From NCBI RefSeq assembly GCF_000002235.5, contig NW_022145613.1:15329883-15393882 (forward strand): a DNA stretch of 64,000 bases, in the 5' to 3' direction. A program made the translations under genes and the position numbers. The DNA is from Strongylocentrotus purpuratus (taxonomy: Eukaryota > Echinodermata > Echinoidea > Camarodonta > Strongylocentrotidae). Shown here one piece after another: positions 34,651 to 46,100 of the stretch. Within the stretch, counting starts at the first letter, position 1. Every line of letters begins with the position of its first letter. Below the pieces are notes generated by a model. That model was not told where the DNA came from. It was given only the letters and a program-made list of their open reading frames with translations, and did not search any database.

Positions 34651-34895
34651 CTGGGGGTAGTGTCATTGTCAAATGGTTGAATCGCTTGTCTAGGGATGCA
34701 ACGGTTGTGGGTTCGAGCCCCTGCCTCAGCATTCGTGCCGTTAAGTAAGGTATTTTCTTTACATTGCTTCTCTCTGCCCGGGTGTCCAATGGATACCGAG
34801 AAGGATGAGAATGTTATTGTAAATGGCTTAAAGCATGTGCGGGCCTGTAAAAATGGCAAACTGGTTGGACAGCTCCCCAGTGGAGTGTGAGTGTT
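34651..34895 (+). mobile_element. tRNA-derived SINE
   Basis: The head GGGTAGTGTCATTGTCAAATGGTTGAATCGC resembles a tRNA 5' half with an A box. The B box GGTTCGAGCCC is at 34710-34720. Body to about 34890 ends CCCAGTGGAGTGTGAGTG. The minus-strand frame reading 'GARTHNRCIPR' comes from the inverted B box and is not a gene. Confidence 0.75.
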
Positions 34896-35749
34896 AACTG
34901 AATTTGCAGATATGAATTGATTTGAGTGACTTTGGTAAAGTGCTTAAGACATTTATTTGTAACTGGTAAAGGTGTTGGAATGTATTGATTCATTGGTGCT
35001 TTTATTTGGGGGGGGGGGGGGGGGGAGGAGGGGGTGGTGATGGGATGGTGTGTAAGCATGGAACCAACTACATGTTTATACATGTTTAGGAGAAGAAGAA
35101 GAAACAATCATAGTATACGTACCTAAAAAAAATCAATTTGATTACCTCTTCCTTTCTTTTGTTGTTATATTGCTGCCAATTATAATAAATTCGATCGAAA
35201 TGTTAAATGTTAAAAATTATGAATGGGTGGAACCGACGACAATAAATCATAGATGAATGTGATACTGGAATTTGTCAATGTTATGAATACCTCACAATGA
35301 GGAGTTTGAAGATTTAGAAGAGCTGAAAATGTTGGCAGAATTCTTCTTGCTAATCAAAGGAATTTGTCTTATGGTATATGATCATTTTGATTTGCTCCAT
35401 GAATTCTGTCATAAGAGTACATTATGCCAATTAACCAGTAGCAAAATATGACAGATATTTAAGACATTCCATAGTAAAACCCCTTGTTTAGATAGATAGG
35501 TATTAGTATATGTATAGCATTATGGAATCATTGTTTATTGTACAGCTGTGAAGCAGCATTGGTGTTAAACTACACGCGAAACTGTCATTTTATGTGTTGA
35601 GTACTATCTATGTATAGATATGGAATTATTGGAGAAAATATATATTATATGAAATAAATGTATTATCCTGGTATGTATTACTAAAACAGTAACAGATATG
35701 TCTTATCATTCTTTGTTTGTGTTTTGGGAGTGTCACAAGGAGTGAATAG

Positions 35750-35930
35750 TACTAAAATACCCCCCTCTCTTCCCCCTCTCTCTTTCTGTCCTCTTTCTTT
35801 CCTCTCTGCCTTTCCTGTTTCTTCTCCATGTGTCCTCTTTCTTCTGTTCCTTTCTTCACTTTCCACTCCCCTTTCTCTCTCCCCTTATCTTCTTCTTTCT
35901 CCCACTTTCCTCTCGCCTTTCCCATTTCTT
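35750..35930. repeat. (CT)n-rich low-complexity region
   Basis: CCCCCTCTCTTCC and CTTTCT runs between ATP6V1H and CIMIP5-like gene. A GA-rich tract at 36550-36692 is similar. The rest of 35930-40160 is AT-rich intergenic DNA without a supportable gene. Confidence 0.7.
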
Positions 35931-37318
35931 CACATGCTAAATATTAATCATTTTCGCCCTCTGTCCTAAACTTAACTTTGTAAAGCTTCTAGTGAAACAT
36001 TTCTTAAGAGCTGAATTAATGGTCATTACAATTTTGACTTATTTATCACAAGACTGTCTCTCATATGACGATTCCTATATTCTTAGCTTATATACAATTC
36101 GGAAGACTCCATCTTACTTGCGAAAGATTGAAACACACTCACAAAAGAAGATATACGACTATTTTGTCCATTGTATATTTTCATCTGTTTTATACATGAC
36201 AAAACAACAGCTTGATGTACTTGTGAACCAAAATGTCAAATAAATACAATCAAACAATATCAGACCCAAAAATATCACACTATTCAACTACACCATCCAC
36301 CTATTTCAGATTTGGCTACATGTATACTACAGGATATTAGTTATCTACAAAATAATGTCCGCTTCTACCAACTGGATCATACTATAATTATGCACGAACT
36401 ATTTATAAGTACATTATTATCCACTGACTTACATGTCAGCAAGTGGATTGAATGACGATCTCTGCACACTTATGGGAGCTATAGTGAAGTAAGTATGCAG
36501 TCTGGAAAGGCGAGGGTTACGTGTCCCCCAGTTAAATATAAAGATAGGGGGAGACATATAGAAAGAGAGAGAGGGTGGAGAGGAGAAGGAAAAGGAGGGG
36601 GAGAGCAGAGAGAGAGAGAGAGAGCGAAATAGAGGGGGAGAAGGGTAAAATGCATGGAGGGAGAAAGAGAGGGAGAGGGGGGGGGGGGGGGCACTACGCC
36701 AACAAATGTGAGATAAAAAGATGTTCATATAGTGCACACCAATTGGAGATGTTTAAAGTGCCTTCGAGCATAGTTATGTCTTACAATGTTGTATCAATTA
36801 TCCCACATCATACATGCATTTAAGACGATGGCAGCTCTCAAAGTGTTATATCCAACAAGGAAAACGTTTTACGATTAGTAAAATATATATTCCGAAAAAC
36901 TTTTCTTGTTCTCATGACACACATCTTGTCCTTAACAGTTTTTGATCTGCGGGATACGACATTGTACCTATACACAACATAAATCATTGATTTGTTGAAA
37001 TATAAAGCGGATCGCTTGATCTTGCTGTCGCTACATCTTGTTTCCCCATACCGAAGGAGAATAATAGAGTTGATCTCAGGCAAATACTAAGTTAATATGA
37101 ACACTGAAATGAGACAGTTTACTAAGGTATGCAGCATGCACATTACTTGAATGACTTACCCCGGGACTAACCGCAGTTACGATCGCAAAGACTTTCGGAA
37201 AATCAACCGAAGTCAACTTCCCGGGGCAAATTCAACAGCCTTGAACATTTCACTGATGTAATTATAACGTTATCAGAACATGATTTATATGGGATATATT
37301 TATAAATATCTATATTAT

Positions 37319-37370
<52 letters not shown>

Positions 37371-37373
<3 letters not shown>

Positions 37374-37511
37374 CGTGAAGAAAAAGGAACGTGAGACGTA
37401 GCTGTACTTTGCACTTCAGAACCTGAAGAAGGCCTCACAAGCCGAAAGCTCGTAATAAAATTGTAAAGTACAACTACGTCTCACGTTTCTAGACCATTTT
37501 CTTCACGCCTA
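37371..37511. repeat. Inverted repeat containing hammerhead-like core motifs
   Basis: Arms GGCGTGAAGAAA...AACGTGAGACGTAGCTGTACTTT and its inverted partner enclose ACCTGAAGAAGGCCTCACAAGCCGAAAGCTCG (spread over 37421-37452). CTGAAGA (37423-37429) and GAAA (37444-37447) match the hammerhead ribozyme cores CUGANGA and GAAA, separated by GGC...GCC. An extra A between CTGAAGA and GGC breaks the canonical stem II. (TA)n tracts flank at 37328-37370 and 37562-37592. Confidence 0.5.
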
Positions 37512-37558
37512 CATTTTCTGGAACACCCGTTGTCATGTCAAAGTTGAGAATTCTCGCA

Positions 37559-37594
<36 letters not shown>

Positions 37595-37957
37595 TATAGG
37601 GGTATTGAAATGGTATTGAAATTTTCCTTGACGTGATTTCTCGAAAATCTCTGTGATTGTGTGTACGTAATTTCACATTTTATAGTGTGAATGGAAGATA
37701 TGAAACGTATAACTAATCGCTTAAAGTTCATTACAAACAAAGCATGGTATACTTTAAGTTGGATATTCCTGATAGTTCAAAATTGGAACCTCATAATCAA
37801 AATCGGTGCATGTATAATATATAAGCAGCCTGTAACGACTGTAATTGGTTTTTTTTATTAAAGAGTCCATAATCTAAAAGATCGAATTGAATGAATGTTG
37901 TTAAATGCATTCTTCAATATGCATTATTGAATAACAGATACGCATGAATCATGGTAA

Positions 37958-40160
37958 TTGTGTTATCTATTGAATGAAACATCCCTCCCAATGAAAAAGG
38001 ATAGCGCATCAAATTTCATAATAATAATTTTCCAAATGGAATTGAAGAGACTGTACTGTGCAGCGGAGTACAACCTGCTTCACAATACTCTTAATCAATA
38101 TTTGCATAACACACACAGCGAGATGATAATAGAAGATGTGTATTATGCGTATCGTTGCTATGTTACGAAACGTCCAGATAGAAGAACGCTCGTCTGGCTG
38201 GCTAAATCAATGACGCATAACGTAATAGAAGAAATATCATTTTTATTATCAGCAAAATCAATCATCGTAAGATTAACACGATCACAAAGACTTTCGGAAA
38301 ATCAACCAAGGGCAATTTCAATAACCTTCTGCACTGTCCACCTATTAATATGTGCAAAAATTACAATGTTGACCGACTTATTTCATAATCTGAACATAAT
38401 TTCTGAAGGCAATTCAAATGAGGTATTGAATTTACCCTAAACTTCATGCGTGATAAATATTTGCGACCATATTGAATGTGTTTTCTAATGAATTCAGCAA
38501 AAGTGATGTCATTCGTTCATTGCAAAATCTGACTATGTCATGGTAATGGGCATATAAATTCCTTTATAATGTATTGTTTTCACAATTGACCTATTATTAC
38601 AATCACCCGAAAAATAGGCCTAGAGTAGTATTATTCGGACTTTGTTTGCTGATTAACACTGCTGATGCACGACAATATAATGGCACAAGACGTTATCTTA
38701 GACAATTAATTGGCGCTTGGACTTTGTTTTTTAATAGTTGTCAGTAAACAGAATAATGTCAACTTAAATCGTGCGATACTAATTGACCGTATATAAATAC
38801 GGTCCGTATTTATGTTACTGATCATTTGGTATGTTACGTAACTCGCTAATTTTAAAAACAATATGCTGATGCATCGATCGGGAATTAACTAGCACGTAAA
38901 TGTTGATTTAATGCAAATAGATAAAACTCTTTTAAAACAATACCTCAGTCACACTCAGCCTGGTCACACTGCTAACCCGACTCCAAGTCGATTTCTAATC
39001 GACTTATTATTGGCCTTTGAGTGTAATTTAATCTTTGGTTCCGTCTGTTATCGGACCTTTGTCATCCTCGAGAAATGAATGAGGTATTAAAAATAAATTG
39101 CCTTATTAAGTGTCTAATTAAAATGAGAGGTGGACCTTGCGCGTCTACCATGTGGAACAGATCAAATCTAATTCACATGCTAATCGCTTGCCTATTACAT
39201 CTATGCCAGCATAATAGATGATATCTGTTATCAGTTGAAGTAAAGCCGGATTCAGTGGACTTCAGTCCCATGTAATGAATTTGGATTAAAGATGCCGCGT
39301 AAATGCACATTGGACATGTTTAAAGTGTTTACACTGCTATAAGTTTCCTGGATACATTTTGTTTCTCACTTTTCATCTCTAATTATTTCTTTACTTTGCA
39401 GGTTGAGAATCAATGTCATCAGCATTTCATGTTGTTTGCCCATTTCGTTTATTTTAGTCATTATCATATACCTTTGGAACAATATGATAACAAGTACTTA
39501 AGGGACTTTCTTACATATCTATTAGCCACATTTAAATGAGTTTACTGTGTAACATATTGTGTCATACTCATATCATATTTTTATTATCTTTTTAAGACAC
39601 AATCTATTATTCTTGAGTTAGTTGTAGTTTTGATCATCAGTTTCGGTTGTATTGAAAGATCGAATAAACAAGATTCACACTCAGTCAACATCTATTAATT
39701 TCAGATTTTAACTGAACGCCTTGTCAGTCAAGTTCCGATAACAACCTGGCATCCGACCACTACATCCGAAATCCGGTATCTGCATTGTCATCTCGTTGAC
39801 GATGATCGTTGATCAATAGCTGCTATATATTATATGTAATCACCTCACAACGTCCACATTTTCGAGTCCTTTGGCACACATAACCATTTTGTACATAATT
39901 TGATTTGATAAATAATATAAAAATTTACATTTCGATCTCTGTACAAATTATAAGGAGTCTTTATCTCCCGAATGATCGGAGAGTGATTTGACGTCGTTGG
40001 ATATCCGGATACAGTTTTTCATTCTCTTTCAATGTCATTTCGAATATTCCAACAAAAGCACGATCGACGGCTACGCCAAAAACTGGTACCAGTTCGATTG
40101 GCTATCAAAATTGCTCAAATAGCTAATGAGTCTAAAAATTGCGAGTTTCGCTGAGCCTTT
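37958..40160. other. Intergenic, no supportable gene
   Basis: AT-rich. A 160-codon open frame at 37958-38440 has no recognisable domain and contains a stretch (GATCACAAAGACTTTCGG, 38280) shared with 37175, so it is likely repeat-derived. The 3' UTR of the minus-strand gene that stops at 40161 should extend leftward into this interval. Confidence 0.5.
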
Positions 40161-43100
40161 TCAGTCGTAACATGTCAACTCTTTGTGATGCTTTTTCCTG
40201 TTAGTCGTACTGAGTCTGTGTTGTAGATCGACCATTGCCTTGGCTGCTCCTGATTTCTGCCTGTGTCCGAATCGCTGGTTGGATGTGTTGGGAACCGATT
40301 CGGAGAAAACCGACAGGTTCTTCGGTGGTTCGGTTTTTTCCTTTGGATTGCCCTAAACAAAATTCGAAAGAGAGAAACAATCTCATTGAAATAACTATTA
40401 CGACTCATTTCTAATGTATTGACTGACCAAACAATACTTCCAAATAGTCTACAAAATATTTTTTTTGTTATCACCTGCATCAAAATAATTCTTATACTGT
40501 TATAGAGGTATATGATTATATGCTACATATCGAAAACAGAATAGGTTGAATGAACATTTGAAAAATATCTAAAATTTGTATTTTTGTGCCATTGAATCAA
40601 GCGAACTTTAACCTTCGTTATGATCATACTCATTGGCGAAAGAAAGACTTAATACTAAAAATTGATGTAGGCGTAATATATAACATGCTGAGAAATACCA
40701 GAACATTTCTATTTACATTTTGAGAGTGCGCTAAAACCTAATAAATTTGTGAATGAATAAACAGAAACCTGTCACGAAATATGCTAAACATGATGATAAC
40801 ATATTTATATGTGCAAATTTATGTTTAGATACTAGATGACGTGCTTAGTTATTTGTAGTTACCACACCTATCATAAGTTATGAATATCTTTTGTCTCACC
40901 TTTTGATCAAAGTCCTTGAGAAACCCCCAGCCTTCGTCCCTGTCAAAGAAGAGAGGAAAACAATAGAAAATCGTTAGATTATACTGGCCACTTTGACCGC
41001 GAGGACTAAATATTGATCCCCGGTTTCTCTAACGGTCTTTGTTGGAATCCAGCTTGAGCAGATGAACCACACCCAAGTCGTCTGTAAAGTGGACCATTTG
41101 CCTGTTCGATAATACAGACTAGGACGACTGTATAATACTTGGTCTTTAAGTAGGAACCCGGGTAGGATATTAAATTGGAGGTCTCGATTTTGTTTTCTTG
41201 AAAGCAAAGTTGTGAAATGACGGCAAATTTTTGCTTTAATCGAATGAGAAAAGAATTTCAACACACACTTATGAAAGAAATGCGCTCTGCTATTTTTTCT
41301 CACTTTTCTCGTTTTACTTGGGAGTCTACAAAGTTGATATCAATTTCCTCTATAAACCCTCTTAAATCTATTACAATCAATGATTAAGTCAAAAGAAAGT
41401 CCCCCTATTAGAGTGACCTTCAGGACAGGATTCGGTCCGAGTTTCTGATGTGTTCTGTGTAACCGACATGCAGTAATCCTCCTGGGTTACTTTTGGTCTC
41501 GACATAACTCTTCCTCAACCCTTTCCTTCCAAATCTCATTTTAACCACATAAATTACCATCGCTTGTCGAGAAGGGTATAGGAGGAATAAATGTGATTAA
41601 AATGACACTCGACTGCACAAAAAAATGATTTGCTTCGTTGAAGTGAGACATCCTTTATCAAGTCAAAAGGCTTTACGGTGTACACCATGAAAAGGGATCA
41701 GCTAAACTATACATTATTCACAATAATAACCCTGGCTGTTGCTTTATAGAATGTAAGAGTTTTGTAGACTATTGGGGGCATCAAAAGAACAAGCACAAAA
41801 AATGGCGTCAGCGGGGGTGCTTCAGTGGTCTGTTATACACCTATTAAGAGCCATTATTAAAGTAAGTAATTATCTACAAAGGATACCATTTTCATCGAGT
41901 AGTTGTAGGTTTGTTTACAGTGGAAGTGCCCCAGGTGTTTAAAAGATCCTTTGGCTCAGGCGCAGCTTCCAACTGGCATTGATAGACTTGCCAGCATTGA
42001 GAATAAGTTAGACAAGGCTATGGAAATGTTTACAACCAATATACAACTCCTGATAGGCAAAATTGACCAAAAGGCTGATAGGTCTGAGGTTGTTTCCATC
42101 CAGACACAACTCACTGCAGTCAAATCTGATTTGGACTCGCTGAAAGTGGACCGACAAACAAATGCAAACAAAGATGTTGGACTCTGTGTGAGTGAAATGG
42201 AAGAGAGAGAGGTAAGAAAACTAAATGCTGTGGTTTTCAACGTTCAGGAGAGTGATAGCATAGATGATAAGATTAGGAAAGAGGAAGATACTAACTTGTT
42301 TCAGGCAATACTCACACAGATTGATGCTCCACCCACTAAGATCATAGACGTTAGACGTTTGGGGAAATACAGCAGGGAAACGGCCGCTGGCAAACCACGC
42401 CCCCTTAGAGTTAGCACCGAAACAGTCAAAGAAAGGGACTCGATCATAAAATCAGCTCCGCGACTAAAACAATTTGTTAACACAAAGAGAGTTGTTATTC
42501 GTAGAGACTTGACCCCGATCCAAAGAGAGGAAGAAAAAAACTTATACATGGAATTGCAGGAAAAAAAGGGAGAGTCAGCCCGTCAAGGGGATATGAATGC
42601 ACAGTGGGTGAGAAGGAGGGGAAGGGTGACCAACATCGGGACATATATAGAAGCAGCACAAGCAAAGAGAATGGAAACAAATGTGAGAAGAAAGACAAAC
42701 AAAACACCCGTAGAACAAGTAAAAGACCTGGAGAGCCGCGAAGACTTCCCAGAAATCAACCAGTAGGTTGTAAACTTAATAAACTCAAGTGCATTTATGC
42801 AAATGTAGATTCATTATTGAATAAAAGAGATGAATTTAAATCAATCATTACTTTGTATAAACCACAAATAATTGGCATTACAGAAGTTAAGCCAAAGAAT
42901 TTACGTTACAATGTTGAAGTAGCTGAAGTGAAGCTAGATAGTTTCGATATTTTTCATAATCTCTACGAAAATGGCCGTGGGATTTGTTTGTATATATGTA
43001 AGAGCCTCAAAGCAGAGGCCTATACAAGTTTTTCTGTTAGTAGCTTCAAAGAAGCAGTTTTTGCCACAGTTGATTTTCAGGAAGGTGGTAAACTCCTTGT

Positions 43101-46100
43101 AGGTCTTTTTTATAGAAGTCCAAACGCAGATAACCGTGTAAATGATGGGTTGTGTGCACTTTTCCAAGAAGTGGGTCAGAGTACCTTTCAGGATGTTTTG
43201 TTAATTGGGGATTTTAATTTTCCAGACATAGACTGGGGATTAGAATCTTGTACAAAGGGTGTAGAGCATCCAGCTCATAAATTTATTGAGAGCACTAAAG
43301 ATGCTTTCCTAGTACAGCACCAAGTTCAGCCTACACGGCACCGTAGTGGCCAATGTTCCAATGTCTTAGACTTGGTTTTTACAGCTAATGAACATGCTAT
43401 TGCAGATATTACAACCTCTGCCAGTCTTGGCAGAAGTGATCATTATACATTGATTTTTGACATGAAAATAAGAGGCCAAGGCGCCAAAACTGGAGAAACA
43501 AGATACATTTATGATAAAGCAGACTATGATGCAATGTATGATAAGATTATGGAAATTGATTGGAATAATGAATTTTGGGAGATGTCCATGGAAAAATCAT
43601 GGTCTTTCTTCAAAACTACACTGTTAGACATCTTTAATTGTTATACACCAAAGAAAACACTAAACGTAAGTCAGAGGAAAAAACATTGGATGAACAGAGA
43701 GACTCTGGAAGTGGTTAGAGAAAAACATAGACATTTCAGAAAGTGGCAAGAGATGAAAAGCGAAAAAAATCGGGAAAAGTATTCTAGTGCAGAAATTGAA
43801 CAGCAAAGACGTTGTTATAGTAGATCCAGCAACCAAGCAAGGTGGCAGTGTAGGAAGGCGGTGAGTTCATATGAGAAATATATAGCCTCAGGAGTTAAGA
43901 AGAATGCAAGAGCCTTCTGGTCATATGTAAACTCAAAAATAACAACTCGGGAAAGTGTCTGTAATTTAACCAAACCTGATGGGAGTAAAACAGAAACGGA
44001 TCAGGAGAAGGCTGAGGTTTTGCAAGATTTCTTCTCTTCAGTTTTCACCCAGGAAGATTTACAAGATATTCCTCTCCCTTTAGATGTTGAATTTGACACT
44101 CCACTAGACGACATACAGATTACGTCAGGAGATGTGTTTGAATTACTGCGTAGACTTAAGCCTAATAAATCTCCGGGGCCTGACAAAATACATCCCCGTC
44201 TACTAAAAGAACTAGCAGATGTGTTAGCTCTACCGATTTCTTTGCTGTTCCAAAAGAGTCTTGAAAGTAAACAGTTACCCCAGGACTGGAAATCTGCAAA
44301 TGTTACCCCGATTTTCAAGAAAGGTAACAAAAGTGATAGTAAAAATTATAGGCCAGTTAGTCTAACAAGCATTATTTGTAAAATGATGGAGAATCTTGTG
44401 CGTAAGCAATTGCTTGACCATCTTATGACGAATGATTTGATTTCAGTTCACCAGCATGGGTTTGTAGTTGGTCGGTCTTGCATCACCAATCTTTTGGAAG
44501 TGTTGGACCAGTGGACACAGATTTTGGATGATGGAGGCACAGTAGATGCCATATATTTGGACTTCATGAAGGCGTTCGATACGGTGCCTCACCACCGACT
44601 GCTTCTCAAATTAGAATCGTATGGAGTTCGTGGGAATGTACTTGCATGGTTAGAGTCTTTTCTGAGTGGACGGCAGCAAAGAGTAGTGGTCAGAGGCAAG
44701 CAGTCTAAGTGGGGCAAAGTCCTGAGTGGAGTGCCGCAGGGCAGTGTGTTGGGTCCATGTTTATTTTTGCTATTTGTCAATGACCTTCCAAAAGTTGTCA
44801 ACTCAAATATTTCGATGTTTGCAGACGACACAAAGTTGTATGTCCGTGCTGATACTGCAGATTTAAGAAAGCAACTTCAAGAGGATCTGTCACGTATGGA
44901 AGAATGGGCTGAGAAATGGCAGCTTTGCTTTCATCCTGATAAGTGTACTGTTTTAAGGCTTGGGAAGTTACCGGCAGAAGCCTCTACAGACTATTGTATG
45001 AAAAAGGGGACAGACTCTGTAACACTATCTGTTACAAAAGTAGAAAAGGACCTAGGTGTCCTAGTAGATTCACAACTATCATTTAAAGATCACATTTCCC
45101 AAACAGTTCTCAAAGCGAATCGAGTACTTGGAGTTATCCGTAGGACATTTATGTACCTCAATACTGATACTATGCCGTTTTTGTTTAAAGGCCTCGTTAG
45201 GCCCATTTTAGAATATGGACAAGCCGCATGGTCCCCATACAGATTAGGAGAACAGAGAATGTTGGAGAGCGTACAAAGACGTGCAACAAAGATTATTCCT
45301 GGCCTTAGAAATTTAACATACCAGGAGCGCTTGACCAAACTCAAACTACCAACTCTTGTTCACAGGCGTAAAAGGGGGGACATGATCGATGTGTATAAGT
45401 ACGTGAATGGCTTGTACACTGTGCAAGAGATGCCCTTTAAGATGAGTACAGAAGATCGAACTCGAGGTCACTCTAGAAAACTTGAAAAGAAATATTCAAG
45501 GCTAGATATAAGAAAATACTTTTTTAGCAATAGAGTCGTGGAACTGTGGAACGGTCTCCCAGAAAACGTTGTGGCAGCTGGGTCGGTAAACTCTTTTAAG
45601 AATAGACTTGATAGTCACTGGTCAAAGAGTGTACCAGTAAGCCTTCTGTATGAGCCGGTCTAGGTGTTGTCTATTGTCTCATGTTATTACACAACCTCCT
45701 CCCTCCACAAAATAGCAGTAATCACGGAAGAATCCTGGATCGATGAACAGGCTTAGACCTACAACATCGTGTTTTAAAGTAAAGTAAAGTAAGTAAGTAA
45801 AGTAAAGTGCATAATCATTGCATACATCTTATGATGATCACGACACGAAAAATGGTGGAAGGACTTTCAGAGCACAAGAATCAGAAAAAAGAAGAAAACA
45901 AATATGAGTAAGCTGATGTCAGAATGACAATTTTAAGCATATTACCGATTTTAACAGGAAAAGATAGGAGTTTTTTCTTTCCTCAGTTAACATAATTATA
46001 ATGATTGTATGACAATATGCTACCCTGTTTAAAAAGGACACTTAAAAAAAAACGTTACAGTTGTGAAAACAATATTGTATCAAACATGAACAACCGGTTG

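Larger units (their letters stand above)
33364..35670 (+). other. ATP6V1H 3' UTR / downstream region
   Basis: AT-rich, non-coding. AATAAA-type poly(A) signals occur near 35183 and 35653; which one is used cannot be told. It contains a MITE copy (33695-33836) and a SINE (34651-34890). Confidence 0.45.
41909..45810 (+). mobile_element. CR1-like non-LTR retrotransposon (LINE)
   Basis: ORF1 and ORF2 overlap, and ORF2 has APE endonuclease and reverse transcriptase domains with a CR1/Jockey-type C terminus. The 3' end after the stop is about 150 bases and finishes in (TAAAG)n at about 45773-45808, a short tandem tail typical of CR1-group elements rather than poly(A). The 5' end is uncertain: ORF1 opens inside what looks like a zinc-finger end, so the copy is probably 5' truncated. 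It lies antisense inside intron 1 of the CIMIP5-like gene. Both ORFs lack internal stops, so it is a young insertion. Confidence 0.88.

Noticed and set aside
34611..34859. Minus-strand frame reading GARTHNRCIPR
   Set aside because: This peptide is the well-known translation of an inverted tRNA-like B box; the locus is a SINE.
37958..38440. 160-codon plus-strand open frame
   Set aside because: No domain, no splice context, and it shares a repeat block with 37175-37250.
41000..41112. Minus-strand reading ANGPLYRRLGCGSSAQAG... ending in a stop
   Set aside because: It looks protein-like and lies in intron 1 of the CIMIP5-like gene, but skipping it gives the expected family sequence. It could be an alternative last exon; evidence is too thin.
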